Part shown: positions 16,185-26,727 of the stretch, piece after piece | How positions within the stretch are numbered: position 1 is the stretch's first letter | Layout: every line of letters starts with the position of its first letter | Source of the DNA: an uncultured Clostridia bacterium | GTDB lineage: Bacteria > Bacillota > Clostridia > Lachnospirales > CAG-274 | DNA: 64,000 nt | Direction: 5' to 3' | Assembly: GCA_947630475.1 (NCBI GenBank) | Contig: CANRHR010000002.1 | Span: forward strand, 124,001-188,000 | The notes under the pieces: model-generated | What the model was told of the DNA's origin: nothing | Database searches by the model: none | Seen by the model: only the letters and a program-made list of their open reading frames with translations | Program-made: the position numbers and the translations under genes

Positions 16185-17723
16185 ATGAACGATAAATATA
16201 ATAACCCTGTAAGGAGAGGATTTTTTCCGGATCCGTCGGTTATAAGGGTTGGCGATGATTATTATATGGTTAATTCAAGCTTTCAATATTTTCCGGCAAT
16301 ACCTATTTCACATTCAAGAGATATGATTAACTGGGAAATAATAGGATACGGAATATGCGAAAGCGACTATCTCGATTTGTCGCAGAGTTTAGATTCGAGG
16401 GGAATATGGGCGCCTGATATTTCATATTTTGACGGTAAATTTTACATATTTGCAACATTAAGACATAACTCTGAGGACAAAGAAAAATCTCCTATGAGAA
16501 GTCAGCTTATTATGACAAGCGATAAAGCGCAGGGCCCTTATTCGAAGCCTGTTGTAATCGATGTTGATAATATAGATCCATCTCATTTTATAGATGATGA
16601 TAAAAAGCATTATATGATAATAGCCCCGGGAATAACTATAGTTCCGCTTAATGATGAATGCAGCAAAGTGGTTGGAAAAATAAAGCAGCCTTGGAGCGGA
16701 ACAGGTGAAAGATGCCCCGAAGGTCCTCATATATTAAAAAAGGACGGCTGGTATTATGCCATATTGGCGGAGGGCGGCACAGGCTATGGTCATGGCATAA
16801 ACATAGCGAGAAGCAAAAGCCTTTATGGCGAGTATGAGCCTTGCCCTTATAATCCTGTTATGCGTCAGACCGACAGCAGCGCTCTTATCCAAAGAAGCGG
16901 CCATGGAAAGCTTGTTCAGGCTCAGGACGGAAGTTGGTGGTGTTATTATCTCTGCTCGAGAAGAAACGGCGGAAATTATACCACTGTTGGCAGAGAAACA
17001 GCTCTCGATCCCGTAGAGTGGACAAATGACGGCTGGTTTCTTATAAACGGCGGAAGAGGACCGAGTCTTATACAGGATCGCCCGAAGAATTTAAATGAAT
17101 TTAAATTTGATAAATTTGGCTTTGATGATTTTGATGAGCCTAAATTAAACTTAAATTGGCAGTGGGTAAGAAATCCGGATTATAAAAGCATAAGCTTATG
17201 TGAAAGAAAGGGCTGGCTTAGGTTATATACTCTTGATGGGCAGCTTTATGAAATCAAAGCTAAAAATACTTTGTTAAGAAGAGAACAGGAGCTTTGCTAC
17301 AGGGCTAAGACAAAGCTTGATTTTAAGCCCTTTAAAAAGGGGCATCAGGCAGGGCTTACCTGTTATTATTCTACAGCTACATATGTAAGATTCAGCATAT
17401 GCTATGACGGCGGAATTGGAATAGAAACGGTAATAAACAAAAATAAAGGTGAGCAAAGAATATCCTTTGAAAAAATTGAAGAAAACAAAGAAATATATTT
17501 AATGGTTGAGGTTGAAGGGCTTAAAAGAAGCTTTTATTACAGCTATGATAATAAAAATTGGATCCTTGCCTGCGTTTTGGATAATTGTATTTATCTCTGC
17601 GACGAGGGCGTGCCGGAAGACAGAAAGCGCCATACGGGAACTCTTGTGGGAATATATGCAAACAACGGCGCATCGGGCGACAGGATTGCCGCTGATTTTG
17701 ATTGGTTTTTATATGAAGATTAA
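16185..17723 (+). CDS. Glycoside hydrolase family 43, beta-xylosidase/arabinofuranosidase type
   Basis: A 512-aa enzyme. The five-bladed propeller entry GFFPDPSVIRVGDDYYMV carries the catalytic-base aspartate (Asp16). A DPSHFIDDDKKHYM segment (about 125-137) supplies the pKa-modulating aspartate, and RCPEGPHILKKDGWYY (about 178) the acid glutamate. A C-terminal concanavalin-like domain (about 310-510) is typical of GH43 beta-xylosidases. No signal peptide is visible, so it probably acts in the cytoplasm on imported oligosaccharides. TAAGGAGGGTG precedes the ATG at 16185. The neighbours xylA and xylB argue for release of xylose, though arabinose is possible. Confidence 0.9.
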   Translation: MNDKYNNPVRRGFFPDPSVIRVGDDYYMVNSSFQYFPAIPISHSRDMINWEIIGYGICESDYLDLSQSLDSRGIWAPDISYFDGKFYIFATLRHNSEDKEKSPMRSQLIMTSDKAQGPYSKPVVIDVDNIDPSHFIDDDKKHYMIIAPGITIVPLNDECSKVVGKIKQPWSGTGERCPEGPHILKKDGWYYAILAEGGTGYGHGINIARSKSLYGEYEPCPYNPVMRQTDSSALIQRSGHGKLVQAQDGSWWCYYLCSRRNGGNYTTVGRETALDPVEWTNDGWFLINGGRGPSLIQDRPKNLNEFKFDKFGFDDFDEPKLNLNWQWVRNPDYKSISLCERKGWLRLYTLDGQLYEIKAKNTLLRREQELCYRAKTKLDFKPFKKGHQAGLTCYYSTATYVRFSICYDGGIGIETVINKNKGEQRISFEKIEENKEIYLMVEVEGLKRSFYYSYDNKNWILACVLDNCIYLCDEGVPEDRKRHTGTLVGIYANNGASGDRIAADFDWFLYED

Positions 17724-17794
17724 TGCTTATCAGTCAATGCTTTAAGTGAAACAGTAAGTTATCGACAAGCAAATAAAATTTGGAGGTTTAGCCT

Positions 17795-20200
17795 ATGAAA
17801 AAAGCATTAGCCGTACTTTTGGCAGGAATTATCTCTTTAGCTTCCGGCAGCCTTTCCGTATTTGCCGAAAAAGCAGATGAAAAAATACCTTCATTCCCCG
17901 GGGCGGAGGGAGGAGGACGCTTTACAACAGGCGGAAGAGGCTGTGAGGTTTATATTGTTGATACCCTTGAGGATTATATTCCGGATAAAGAAGAGCCTAT
18001 AAAAGGTTCTCTCAGAGATGCGCTCAGTGAGGATAACAGAACGATAGTATTTAATGTTTCGGGCGTTATAAAATTAAAGGACAGGCTTATTGTAAAAAGA
18101 AAAAATATAACAATAGCAGGACAGACAGCCCCGGGAAACGGAATAACAGTTTATGGCTTTGAAACCAATATAAGCAATTCTGAAAATATGATTATAAGAT
18201 ATATGAGATTTCGTCCCGGCGCCGAGAATGTATTTAAAGGGGATTCTATGGATGCTATTTGGGGCAGAAGCATGAAAGATATTATGGTTGATCATATCTC
18301 TTCATCGTGGTCCACAGATGAAACGATGTCGCTTTACAGGGCTGAAAATATGACTGTACAGTGGTCTGTTATTGAAGAAAGTCTTGCAATGTCGGGCCAT
18401 ACAAAAGGAAGACATGGATATGGAGCTATCTGGGGCGGCGTAAATGCAACATTTCATCACAATCTTATAGCAAGCCATACCTCAAGGAATCCTCGAATGG
18501 GAGGAGGAACCCCCGAAGCCGATGACAACGAGCATATAGCAAGGTTTGATATTAGAAATAATGTGCTTTATAACTGGGGTTATAACACTATTTACGGCGG
18601 AGGAAGATCAGAAGCAAATTATGTGTACAACTATGTTAAAGCCGGCCCCGGCACAAGAGATGAGGTAAAAGACAGACTTATCGACTGCGGTGAAGCAAAT
18701 AAACCCGGCTGGTTTTATGTGAACGGCAATTATATGGAGGGAAATGAAGAAATATCGGAAGATAACAGCAAGGGTATTTATATTTCCGATGCATCTGCCG
18801 ATTTTACTCAAATTGTTGATAAAGAATTTGAAATGGAAGGTACAAAGGCCGAAAATTTGAAAACTCAAACCCCTCAGCAGGCGTATGAAGAGGTTTTGGC
18901 AAAGGCAGGTGCGGTTTATCCAAAGAGAGATGCATTGGATGCACGAATTATAAACGAGGTAAAAACAGGAACGGGAAGATTTGCCAACACTGATAAAGAG
19001 GTTGGCGGTCTGCCGTACAGAGATGAAATAAAGAGAAGTGATGATTTTGATAAAGACAGAGATGGAATAGACGATAAATGGGAAATTAAAAACAATCTTG
19101 ACCCTAACGATCCCGAGGATTCAAGGCAGTTGTCGAAAGACGGAAGCGGTTATACCAATATAGAAAATTATTTTAATTCTCTTGTTGATATGCAGCATAT
19201 TGCCGAAAATCCCGATATAACCATTAAAAGCCCTTCAAACAACAGCATTATAAATGAGGGGGAATCTTTTGTTGTATCGGCTGATGTAAAAAGCAAAAGC
19301 TCAATTGAAAAAGTTGAATTTTACAACGGAGCAGACCTTATAGCCACTGATGAAAATGAACCTTATGAAATAACTGTCGACGGCTTGACGGACGGAAGTT
19401 ATTTTATTTGCGCAAAGGCTGTTGATATAAACGGAAATCAAACACAGTCAAGCGCCGTTGCCGTGCATATCAATCCTAAAAACGACATATCACCGTGGCT
19501 GAGCCGTGATATAGGAGATGTTGATATAGAAGGCTGCGCTTCGCTTAAAGATGGCGAGCTTACGATAAAGGGCAGCGGAAAGCTTAAGGGCAATGAAGAT
19601 TCCTGCCGATTTGTTTACCTTCCTATGGTTGGCGACGGTGAAATAACAGCAAAGCTTGAAAGCATAACGGCTGTTGACAATCACGCCTTTTCAGGGCTGA
19701 TGATAAGAGAAACCTTGGCAAAAGGGGCAAAAACCGCAGCTTTGGGTATATCTCACACAAAGGCATATGAATGGAAACAGTTTGATCCAAAAGCAAACAA
19801 AACTCAATCATATTATCGCAATCCGTTTTCTGCTTATCTTGTTTCAAGAGATTCCGAAAATGGAGATATCGATAACCTCGGAGAAAATCTCGATTCGCCG
19901 GAAGCGGCGGAAAAATCCGGAGTTCAGCTTATAAATGATATATGTTTTAAAGAGCTTGACGAATTTTTGGGATATTATTTAAAGCTTAACAGGACGGGAA
20001 ATGTTTTTTCAGCTTATATTTCTCCCGATGGAAAGCAATGGACCAAGCTCGGCGAAAAGGAAATTAAAATGGCTGAAAAGGTTTATATAGGCTTTGCGGC
20101 TGAATCAAACGAAGTAAATAATGACATAGATAATTACAACAGCGTAAAATTTAGCGATATAAGCTTAATTAACGATAAATTGAAAGGAGAATCAAAATGA
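17795..20200 (+). CDS. Secreted pectate lyase-like protein with Ig-like and C-terminal accessory domains
   Basis: An 801-aa exported protein. A signal peptide (basic start, hydrophobic stretch, cut near VFAEKA) precedes a parallel beta-helix domain (about 30-350) with [48 protein letters not shown] and [16 protein letters not shown], the pattern of pectate lyases of the PL1 type. A calcium-loop segment follows ([12 protein letters not shown] and DPNDPED, about 410-435), then an Ig-like domain (about 465-555) and a C-terminal sandwich domain. It would cleave polygalacturonan outside the cell. Its stop overlaps the xylA start. No anchor or dockerin is obvious. Confidence 0.87.
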   Translation: MKKALAVLLAGIISLASGSLSVFAEKADEKIPSFPGAEGGGRFTTGGRGCEVYIVDTLEDYIPDKEEPIKGSLRDALSEDNRTIVFNVSGVIKLKDRLIVKRKNITIAGQTAPGNGITVYGFETNISNSENMIIRYMRFRPGAENVFKGDSMDAIWGRSMKDIMVDHISSSWSTDETMSLYRAENMTVQWSVIEESLAMSGHTKGRHGYGAIWGGVNATFHHNLIASHTSRNPRMGGGTPEADDNEHIARFDIRNNVLYNWGYNTIYGGGRSEANYVYNYVKAGPGTRDEVKDRLIDCGEANKPGWFYVNGNYMEGNEEISEDNSKGIYISDASADFTQIVDKEFEMEGTKAENLKTQTPQQAYEEVLAKAGAVYPKRDALDARIINEVKTGTGRFANTDKEVGGLPYRDEIKRSDDFDKDRDGIDDKWEIKNNLDPNDPEDSRQLSKDGSGYTNIENYFNSLVDMQHIAENPDITIKSPSNNSIINEGESFVVSADVKSKSSIEKVEFYNGADLIATDENEPYEITVDGLTDGSYFICAKAVDINGNQTQSSAVAVHINPKNDISPWLSRDIGDVDIEGCASLKDGELTIKGSGKLKGNEDSCRFVYLPMVGDGEITAKLESITAVDNHAFSGLMIRETLAKGAKTAALGISHTKAYEWKQFDPKANKTQSYYRNPFSAYLVSRDSENGDIDNLGENLDSPEAAEKSGVQLINDICFKELDEFLGYYLKLNRTGNVFSAYISPDGKQWTKLGEKEIKMAEKVYIGFAAESNEVNNDIDNYNSVKFSDISLINDKLKGESK

Positions 20201-21513
20201 AAGAATATTTTTCTATGATTGATAAAGTAGTTTATGAAGGAGCTGAATCAAAAAATCCATTTTCTTACAAATATTATGATGCCGACAGAGTTATAGACGG
20301 CAAAAAAATGAAAGATCATTTAAAATTTGCCATGAGCTATTGGCATACTCTTTGCGCCGCAGGGACAGATCCATTTGGCGCCCAAACTATGGACAGAAGC
20401 TACGGGGGCTTAACCGATCCCATGGAAATTGCAAGGGCAAAGGCTGATGCAGCATTTGAGTTTATGACAAAAATGGGAATAGAATACTTTTGTTTTCATG
20501 ATGCCGATATAGCTCCAGAGGGAAAGGATTTTGCCGAAACAAAGAAAAACTTTTTTGAAATTGTGGATTATATAAAAGAAAAAATGCAAAAAACAGGCAT
20601 AAAGCTCCTTTGGGGAACTTCAAATTGTTTTTCAAGCCCAAGATTTATGCATGGCGCAGGCACATCATGCTGCGCAGACAGCTTTGCATATGCAGCCGCC
20701 CAGATAAAAAACGTTCTTGATGCCGTTGTAAAGCTTGGCGGAAAAGGCTATGTTTTCTGGGGAGGCAGAGAGGGCTATGAAACACTGTTAAATACCGATA
20801 TGGCTCTTGAGCTTGATAATATGGCAAGGCTTATGAAAATGGCTGTTGAGTATGGAAGAAAAATAGGCTTTGACGGAGATTTTTATATTGAGCCTAAGCC
20901 AAAAGAGCCTACAAAGCATCAGTATGATTTTGACAGCGCTACTGTTATTGGTTTTTTAAGAAAATATTCTCTTGAAAAGGATTTTAAACTTAATATCGAA
21001 GCAAATCATGCAACCCTTGCAGGACACAGCTTTGAGCATGAGCTTGAGGTAGCGAGGATAAATGGCGTTTTTGGAAGCATAGATGCAAATCAGGGAGATC
21101 CTAACCTTGGCTGGGATACGGATCAATTTCCAAGCAATGTTTATTCCGCTGCTTTATGTATGCTTGAGGTTATTAAAGCGGGAGGATTTAAAAACGGAGG
21201 ACTTAACTTTGATGCAAAAGTAAGAAGAGCTTCATTTGAATTTGAAGACATTGTTCACGCATATATCAGCGGCATGGACAGCTTTGCATTGGGTCTTATA
21301 AAGGCTTATGAAATTAAAGAAGACGGAAGAATAGATGAATTTGTTAAAAACAGATATGAAAGCTACAGCCACGGAATAGGAAAGAAAATAGTTGATGAAA
21401 CCACAAGCTTGGAGGAGCTTGAAGAATATACCCTTAAAAATGGCGAGCCAAAGCTTAAAAGCGGAAGACAAGAATATCTTGAGGCTGTTTTGAATAATAT
21501 TTTGTTCCGTTGA
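20197..21513 (+). CDS. xylA: Xylose isomerase
   Basis: XylA converts D-xylose to D-xylulose with divalent metal. The 438-aa protein, normal for the long class II enzymes, shows [12 protein letters not shown] with the catalytic histidine, [13 protein letters not shown], the metal ligands in [31 protein letters not shown] and [28 protein letters not shown] lies before the ATG. The start overlaps the upstream lyase stop by four bases (ATGA), and xylB follows 14 bases after the xylA stop, so a single transcript for lyase, xylA and xylB is likely. Confidence 0.97.
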   Translation: MKEYFSMIDKVVYEGAESKNPFSYKYYDADRVIDGKKMKDHLKFAMSYWHTLCAAGTDPFGAQTMDRSYGGLTDPMEIARAKADAAFEFMTKMGIEYFCFHDADIAPEGKDFAETKKNFFEIVDYIKEKMQKTGIKLLWGTSNCFSSPRFMHGAGTSCCADSFAYAAAQIKNVLDAVVKLGGKGYVFWGGREGYETLLNTDMALELDNMARLMKMAVEYGRKIGFDGDFYIEPKPKEPTKHQYDFDSATVIGFLRKYSLEKDFKLNIEANHATLAGHSFEHELEVARINGVFGSIDANQGDPNLGWDTDQFPSNVYSAALCMLEVIKAGGFKNGGLNFDAKVRRASFEFEDIVHAYISGMDSFALGLIKAYEIKEDGRIDEFVKNRYESYSHGIGKKIVDETTSLEELEEYTLKNGEPKLKSGRQEYLEAVLNNILFR

Positions 21514-21527
21514 AAGGAGGATTTTCT

Positions 21528-23048
21528 TTGAAATATCTTATCGGTATCGATATAGGTACATCTTCCACAAAAACTGTTTTGTTTGACCAAAATCTAAATA
21601 TAAAAGCTTCAAGCAGTATGGATTATCCCATTTATCAGCCTAATAACGGCTGGGCTGAACAAAAGCCGGAGGACTGGAAAAATGCCGTCTTAAAAACAAT
21701 AAGGGCCGTTATAGATAAAAGCGGCGTTTCTGGAGAGGATGTTATAAGCGTTGGCTTATCAGGTCAGATGCATGGCTTGGTTATGCTTGATGAAAATAAC
21801 AAAGTTATAAGAGATGCCATTATTTGGTGTGATCAAAGAACGTCTGAACAATGCGATGAGATAACTGAAAAAATCGGAGCCGAAAGGCTTGTTGAAATTA
21901 CGGCAAACCCTGCCCTTACAGGATTTACGGCATCAAAAATACTTTGGGTAAAAAACAATGAAGAGCATAATTATAAAAAATGCAGACATATTCTTTTGCC
22001 TAAGGATTATATAAGATTTATACTTACCGGAGAATATGCAACAGACGTTTCCGATGCAAGCGGAATGCAGCTTATGGATATTAAAAACCGCTGTTGGTCT
22101 GACGAGGTTCTTTTAAAGCTTGGCATTGATAAAGATATGCTTGGCAGGCTTTATGAATCATCTGAAATTACAGGAAAAATTACGCCCGAAGCCGCAAGGC
22201 TTACCGGGCTTGGAGAAAATACCGTTGTTGTAGGAGGGGCGGGCGACAATGCCGCCGCTGCCGTAGGAACAGGCATTGTAAAGGATGGCAGGGCATTTGT
22301 CACGATAGGAACAAGCGGAGTTGTCTATGCTCATACCTCAAAGCCTGTTATAGATAAAAAGGGAAGGGTACATACATTTTGCTGCGCTGTTAAAGGCTGC
22401 TGGCATATTATGGGTGTTACTCAGGCGGCAGGGCTTTCGTTAAAATGGTTTAAGGATAATTTTTGCGCCGATTTGGATTTAAACAAAGATAAAGATATTT
22501 ATGATACCATAAACATTCTTGCCGAAAAAAGCGGTATTGGTGCAAATAAGCTTATTTATCTTCCTTATCTTATGGGGGAAAGAACGCCGCATCTTGACGC
22601 CGATTGCAGAGGTACGTTTTTTGGGCTTAGCGCTATGCATAAAAGGGCTGATCTTCTTAGGGCAATATTTGAAGGAGTGGCATTTTCTCTTAAAGACTGC
22701 AAAGATATTTTGGATGAGATGAATATTTTATCCCGGACTTTCACCGTATGCGGAGGAGGAGGGAAAAGCCCTGTTTGGCGCCAAATTTTATCAGATGCTT
22801 TCAACACCGAGGTTAAAACAATATCAACCGATGAAGGCCCCGCTCTGGGGGCGGCAATTCTTGCGGGCGTTGGCGCCGGCGTTTTTGAAAGTGTTGAACA
22901 GGCGTGTGAAAATTATATTAAAACTGATATAATAATAAAACCCAATAAAATAAATTATGAAAAATATTTAAAGCTTCACAAAATTTATAAAAATCTCTAT
23001 AATTCATTAAAAGACGATTATAAAGCTCTTGCACAGCTTGAGATTTAG
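21528..23048 (+). CDS. xylB: Xylulokinase
   Basis: XylB phosphorylates D-xylulose for entry into the pentose phosphate pathway. The FGGY-family protein of about 506 aa begins with the phosphate-binding YLIGIDIGTSSTKT, followed by SGQMHGLVMLD, WCDQRT, the second lobe GAGDNAAAAVGTG and IGTSGVVYA, and the C-terminal CGGGGKSPVWRQI adenosine motif. I chose the TTG at 21528 because AGGAGG is 7 bases upstream; an earlier in-frame TTG at 21510 overlaps the ribosome site itself. It lies directly after xylA. Confidence 0.95.
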   Translation: MKYLIGIDIGTSSTKTVLFDQNLNIKASSSMDYPIYQPNNGWAEQKPEDWKNAVLKTIRAVIDKSGVSGEDVISVGLSGQMHGLVMLDENNKVIRDAIIWCDQRTSEQCDEITEKIGAERLVEITANPALTGFTASKILWVKNNEEHNYKKCRHILLPKDYIRFILTGEYATDVSDASGMQLMDIKNRCWSDEVLLKLGIDKDMLGRLYESSEITGKITPEAARLTGLGENTVVVGGAGDNAAAAVGTGIVKDGRAFVTIGTSGVVYAHTSKPVIDKKGRVHTFCCAVKGCWHIMGVTQAAGLSLKWFKDNFCADLDLNKDKDIYDTINILAEKSGIGANKLIYLPYLMGERTPHLDADCRGTFFGLSAMHKRADLLRAIFEGVAFSLKDCKDILDEMNILSRTFTVCGGGGKSPVWRQILSDAFNTEVKTISTDEGPALGAAILAGVGAGVFESVEQACENYIKTDIIIKPNKINYEKYLKLHKIYKNLYNSLKDDYKALAQLEI

Positions 23049-23065
23049 TCTTAAAGGGGGATAAA

Positions 23066-23479
23066 ATGGATCTTAAAAACAGTTTAAAGAGTTTATGGAT
23101 TTCGGCGGCAGGCTTTGCGGCGTTTATTATTATCGAGCTGCCTTTAATGTATTTTTTGATAGGAATATTGGGCTCAAATCCTTATGTTTTTGCCATACCC
23201 GCCATATTGGGTTTTATAATTATGTTTTGTATAGAGAATAATTTTGTGACGGCGGAAAAAATCACAGCCAAAAAATTTTTTATATATGTTTATTTAATAC
23301 CGGAATTTTTTGCCATTTTGTTAAGCGTATTTTGTTTTTTTGTTTTTAAAAGCTCAACGGGAGCAGATATAGGCATGATTATGCGCTTTTTTGCGCTTTT
23401 GATGGCAATTACGATTATTTTAAGGGCATTATCACAGGCGACAAAGCTTTTAATTATTAAAATTTCAGGCCAGAGTTAA
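23066..23479 (+). CDS. Small four-span membrane protein of unknown function
   Basis: A 137-aa hydrophobic protein with about four membrane helices (roughly 10-35, 38-58, 72-95, 105-130). I do not recognise the family. AAGGGGGA lies before the ATG and the gene is 17 bases after xylB, so it is probably the last gene of the xylose operon. It lacks transporter motifs and is too short to be the missing sugar transporter. Confidence 0.75.
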   Translation: MDLKNSLKSLWISAAGFAAFIIIELPLMYFLIGILGSNPYVFAIPAILGFIIMFCIENNFVTAEKITAKKFFIYVYLIPEFFAILLSVFCFFVFKSSTGADIGMIMRFFALLMAITIILRALSQATKLLIIKISGQS

Positions 23480-23520
23480 AAATGTATTTTGTTAAAAATT
23501 AATTTTTTCAACATTTATAG

Positions 23521-23557
23521 TATGCGCTCCAAAAGTATAATATTTTGGGGGCGCATA
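23521..23557 (+). terminator. Terminator of the xylose operon
   Basis: TATGCGCTCC with AAAA pairs with TTTTGGGGGCGCATA around an AT-rich loop and is followed by TTTTATTT. It lies about 40 bases after the small membrane protein gene. Confidence 0.8.
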
Positions 23558-23669
23558 TTTTATTTGGCGAAAGCCGTCGAATATAGTACGGCACAATCGC
23601 AGATATCATTGGCTGAATACGGCTGAATGGCTAAAAGCTTAAATGTAGAAATAAGTTATATTTTTGTCA

Positions 23670-23698
23670 TTGAAAAATAAATTGTTTTGTTATATTAT
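23670..23698 (+). promoter_or_regulatory. Promoter of the hprK operon
   Basis: TTGAAA (23670-23675), a 17-base spacer and TATTAT (23693-23698), about 80 bases before hprK. The remaining 23558-23669 contains nothing I can name. Confidence 0.6.
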
Positions 23699-23778
23699 TA
23701 ATATGTATTGGAAATATACAGTAATTTTTATTTTGAAATATAGGAATATCAAAATATAATTTGTACGGAGGAGAAGTA

Positions 23779-24699
23779 ATGTATTCGGTTACCTTAAAAG
23801 AACTTATAGATGAATTTAAGCTTAAAAATCTTACAGCCGATGTTAATATAGACAATAAATCCATTGAAATTGCAGATGTAAACAGACCTGCATTACAGCT
23901 TGCAGGCTTCTTTGATTATTTTGACAGTGACAGGATTCAGCTTATAGGTATTGTTGAATATACTTATCTTGAAAAAATGACTCCTGAATTTAGGCAGGAA
24001 ACTTTAAAAAAGATTTTTGCTCATAAAATTCCCTGCTTTGTTATATGCAGAGATCTTGAGCCTCAGCCGGAAATGATATTTTATGCAACGGAAAATGACA
24101 TTCCTATTTTGCAGACCCCCGATGCAACCTCCGATTTTATGAGCGAGGTTATAAGATGGCTTAAGGTGCAGCTTGCGCCAAGAACAACAATGCATGGCGT
24201 GCTGGTGGATATTTACGGCGAGGGAGTGCTTATAACAGGCGAAAGCGGAATAGGAAAAAGCGAAGCGGCTCTCGAGCTTGTTAAAAGAGGACACAGGCTT
24301 ATTGCCGATGACGCTGTTGAAATTAAAAAAATATCACATAATATTCTGGTAGGAAGCTGCCCCGAGCTTATAAGGCATTTTATAGAGGTAAGGGGCATAG
24401 GAATTATAAATGTCAAACAGATGTTCGGCGTTCAGTCTATTAAGGATACCCAGGAGATAGATCTTGTTATAAAGCTTGAGAATTGGGAAAGGGGCAAAGA
24501 ATACGACAGGCTTGGCCTTCATGAAGAATATATGGAAATTTTGGGAAACAATATTGTATGTCATACTCTGCCTGTAAGGCCGGGGCGAAACATAGCCATG
24601 ATATGCGAAGCCGCCGCAGTAAACCGCCGACAAAAAAAATTAGGCTATAATGCGGCTCAGGCGCTTAATGACAGAATTATGCACAATATTTCATGTTAG
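23779..24699 (+). CDS. hprK: HPr kinase/phosphorylase
   Basis: HprK phosphorylates HPr-type proteins on Ser46 in response to glycolytic intermediates and dephosphorylates them when starved, so it is the sensor for catabolite repression. The 306-aa protein has an N-terminal domain and a C-terminal kinase domain with the P-loop GESGIGKSE (about 154-162), RGHRLIADDAVEIKK, and the signature VRGIGIINVKQMFG. I chose the ATG at 23779, preceded by GGAGGAG. It heads a set with a glucokinase, murB, rapZ, whiA and an HPr paralogue carrying a seryl site, its probable substrate. Confidence 0.96.
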   Translation: MYSVTLKELIDEFKLKNLTADVNIDNKSIEIADVNRPALQLAGFFDYFDSDRIQLIGIVEYTYLEKMTPEFRQETLKKIFAHKIPCFVICRDLEPQPEMIFYATENDIPILQTPDATSDFMSEVIRWLKVQLAPRTTMHGVLVDIYGEGVLITGESGIGKSEAALELVKRGHRLIADDAVEIKKISHNILVGSCPELIRHFIEVRGIGIINVKQMFGVQSIKDTQEIDLVIKLENWERGKEYDRLGLHEEYMEILGNNIVCHTLPVRPGRNIAMICEAAAVNRRQKKLGYNAAQALNDRIMHNISC

Positions 24700-24709
24700 G
24701 AGGATACTT

Positions 24710-25642
24710 ATGAATTATATAGGAGTAGATTTAGGAGGAACTAATATTTCGGTAGGGCTTGTAAATGAAAAGGGCAAAGTTTTGGAAAGGCTTTGTGTTC
24801 CTACGTTAATTGAAAGAGGCAATGCCGCTGTTATAGAGGATATAAAAAGTCTTTGTGAAAAGCTTATTGCCGCAAGCAAGGATAAAATAAAATCTATAGG
24901 AATAGGCACTCCCGGTCTTGTAAACAGGACAAAGGGAGAAGTTGTTTTGGCAAGTAATCTTAAGTTTGAAAATATAAATATAAAAGAAGAGCTGGGTTCT
25001 TTTGCCGGCATTGATATTTATGTTGAAAATGATGCAAACTGTGCGGCTTTTGCCGAATACATATTTGGCGCCGCAAAGGGGCATAAAAATTCAATAACAA
25101 TAACCCTTGGAACGGGAGTAGGCGGAGGCGTTATTATTAACGGCAAAATTTTTACAGGCTCATTTTTTGGAGGGACAGAAATAGGACATATGGCTATTGT
25201 GGTAAACGGAGAGGAATGTACCTGCGGAAGAAGAGGCTGCTGGGAAGCCTATGCTTCCGCTACGGCTTTAATAAGAGATACCAGAGGCGTAGCTGCAAGA
25301 TATCCTAATTCTGCGATATTTAATAAAGTTGGCGGCGATATTAAGCAGATTGATGCGAAGCTTGCCTTTGAAACCGCAGATGAGGGCGATGAAAAAATGA
25401 TTGAGATTATAGAAAAGTACCACAAATATCTTGCCGTTGGAATAGCCAATCTTATAAACATATTTGAACCCGAGATAGTCGTTATCGGCGGCGGAATTTC
25501 TTCAAGAGGAAATAAGCTTATAAAGCCTGTTGCGGCACACGTTGATAAAATGGTATTTGGCGGCAATAAAACCAAACTCGCCGTAGCAAAGCTTGGAAAT
25601 GATGCGGGCATTATAGGCGCTGCCATGCTGTGCAAGGAGTAG
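24710..25642 (+). CDS. ROK family glucokinase
   Basis: A 310-aa sugar kinase. It starts MNYIGVDLGGTNISVGL (phosphate loop), has IGIGTPGLV, ENDANCAAFAE with the catalytic aspartate, LGTGVGGGVIINGKI, the zinc motif CTCGRRGCWE and the C-terminal VVIGGGISSRG. These are typical of ROK glucokinases. AGGAGG precedes the ATG at 24710, 10 bases after hprK. Glucose is the likely substrate; other hexoses are used by some members. Confidence 0.92.
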   Translation: MNYIGVDLGGTNISVGLVNEKGKVLERLCVPTLIERGNAAVIEDIKSLCEKLIAASKDKIKSIGIGTPGLVNRTKGEVVLASNLKFENINIKEELGSFAGIDIYVENDANCAAFAEYIFGAAKGHKNSITITLGTGVGGGVIINGKIFTGSFFGGTEIGHMAIVVNGEECTCGRRGCWEAYASATALIRDTRGVAARYPNSAIFNKVGGDIKQIDAKLAFETADEGDEKMIEIIEKYHKYLAVGIANLINIFEPEIVVIGGGISSRGNKLIKPVAAHVDKMVFGGNKTKLAVAKLGNDAGIIGAAMLCKE

Positions 25643-25728
25643 AAATCTATATTTTGTTATAGATGTATATATATTCGGCGGTTTTTGCCGCAGGTTTTTG
25701 TATATAAAATAATGATTGGAGATAATAA

Positions 25729-26631
25729 ATGACTGATATTGAAAATATTTTAAAAGAAAAATTTGAGGATAATCAGCTTTTATTTAATGAACCCATGAAA
25801 AGGCATACCTCCTTTAAAATAGGAGGTGCCGCCGATATACTTGTTTTGCCAAAAAGCATTGAAGAAATTGTTTTTCTTATAAAACTTTTTGAAAGCGAAA
25901 AAGTAAATTATTTTGTTATGGGAAACGGTACAAATCTGCTTGTTTCGGATAAAGGCTTCAGGGGGGTTATAATTAAAATTTCTAAAAATTTTTCTGAAAT
26001 TAATGTTAATAATAATATAATAACAGCTAATGCAGGTGTTTTTTTATCTCAAATTGCCAATATTGCTTTAAAAAACGAATTGACAGGCTTTGAGTTTGCA
26101 TCGGGCATTCCGGGAAGCTTGGGCGGCGCGGTGTGTATGAATGCCGGAGCGTATGGCTCTGAGATGAAGAACGTTATAAAAAGCATTGATGTTATTTACA
26201 ATGGAGATATTTATACTCTTTCTGTCGATGAAGCTGAGTTTGAATACAGAAACAGCAGGATATTAAAGGAAAAGATGACAGTACTTTCAGCTAAAATACA
26301 GCTAAAAAACGGAAACTATCAGGACATAGCTTCTCTTATGAACAGCCTTAAGGAAAAAAGAAATGAAAAACAGCCTATGGATATGCCAAGCGCCGGCTCT
26401 GCCTTTAAAAGGCCAAAGGATAATTTTGCCGGCAAGCTTATTATGGATGCCGGCTTAAGGGGCTTTAGCATAGGCGGCGCTCAGGTCAGTGAAAAACATT
26501 GTGGTTTTATAGTAAACAAAAAAGATGCTTGCTGTGATGACGTTTTAAGGCTTTGCAAAAAAATAAAAGAGGTTGTCTATGAAAAATTTGGGGTGGAGCT
26601 TGAGGAAGAAATAAGATTTATAGGTGAATAA
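25729..26631 (+). CDS. murB: UDP-N-acetylenolpyruvoylglucosamine reductase
   Basis: MurB uses FAD and NADPH to reduce the MurA product to UDP-MurNAc. The 300-aa protein has the FAD domain motifs HTSFKIGGAADIL, GNGTNLLVSDKGFRG and GIPGSLGGAVCMNAGAYG, the YRNSR arginine, and SAGSAFKRPKDNFAGKLI with the serine acid of type II enzymes. Its context with hprK, rapZ and whiA is common in Clostridia. GGAG precedes the ATG. Confidence 0.96.
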   Translation: MTDIENILKEKFEDNQLLFNEPMKRHTSFKIGGAADILVLPKSIEEIVFLIKLFESEKVNYFVMGNGTNLLVSDKGFRGVIIKISKNFSEINVNNNIITANAGVFLSQIANIALKNELTGFEFASGIPGSLGGAVCMNAGAYGSEMKNVIKSIDVIYNGDIYTLSVDEAEFEYRNSRILKEKMTVLSAKIQLKNGNYQDIASLMNSLKEKRNEKQPMDMPSAGSAFKRPKDNFAGKLIMDAGLRGFSIGGAQVSEKHCGFIVNKKDACCDDVLRLCKKIKEVVYEKFGVELEEEIRFIGE

Positions 26632-26727
26632 GCTAACCTTGAATACTAAACGTAAGTAAAACATAAATATCATTGATTTAAAAATATAAAATTTAATTGT
26701 TGTATTTACGAAAAGAGATGAATTATT

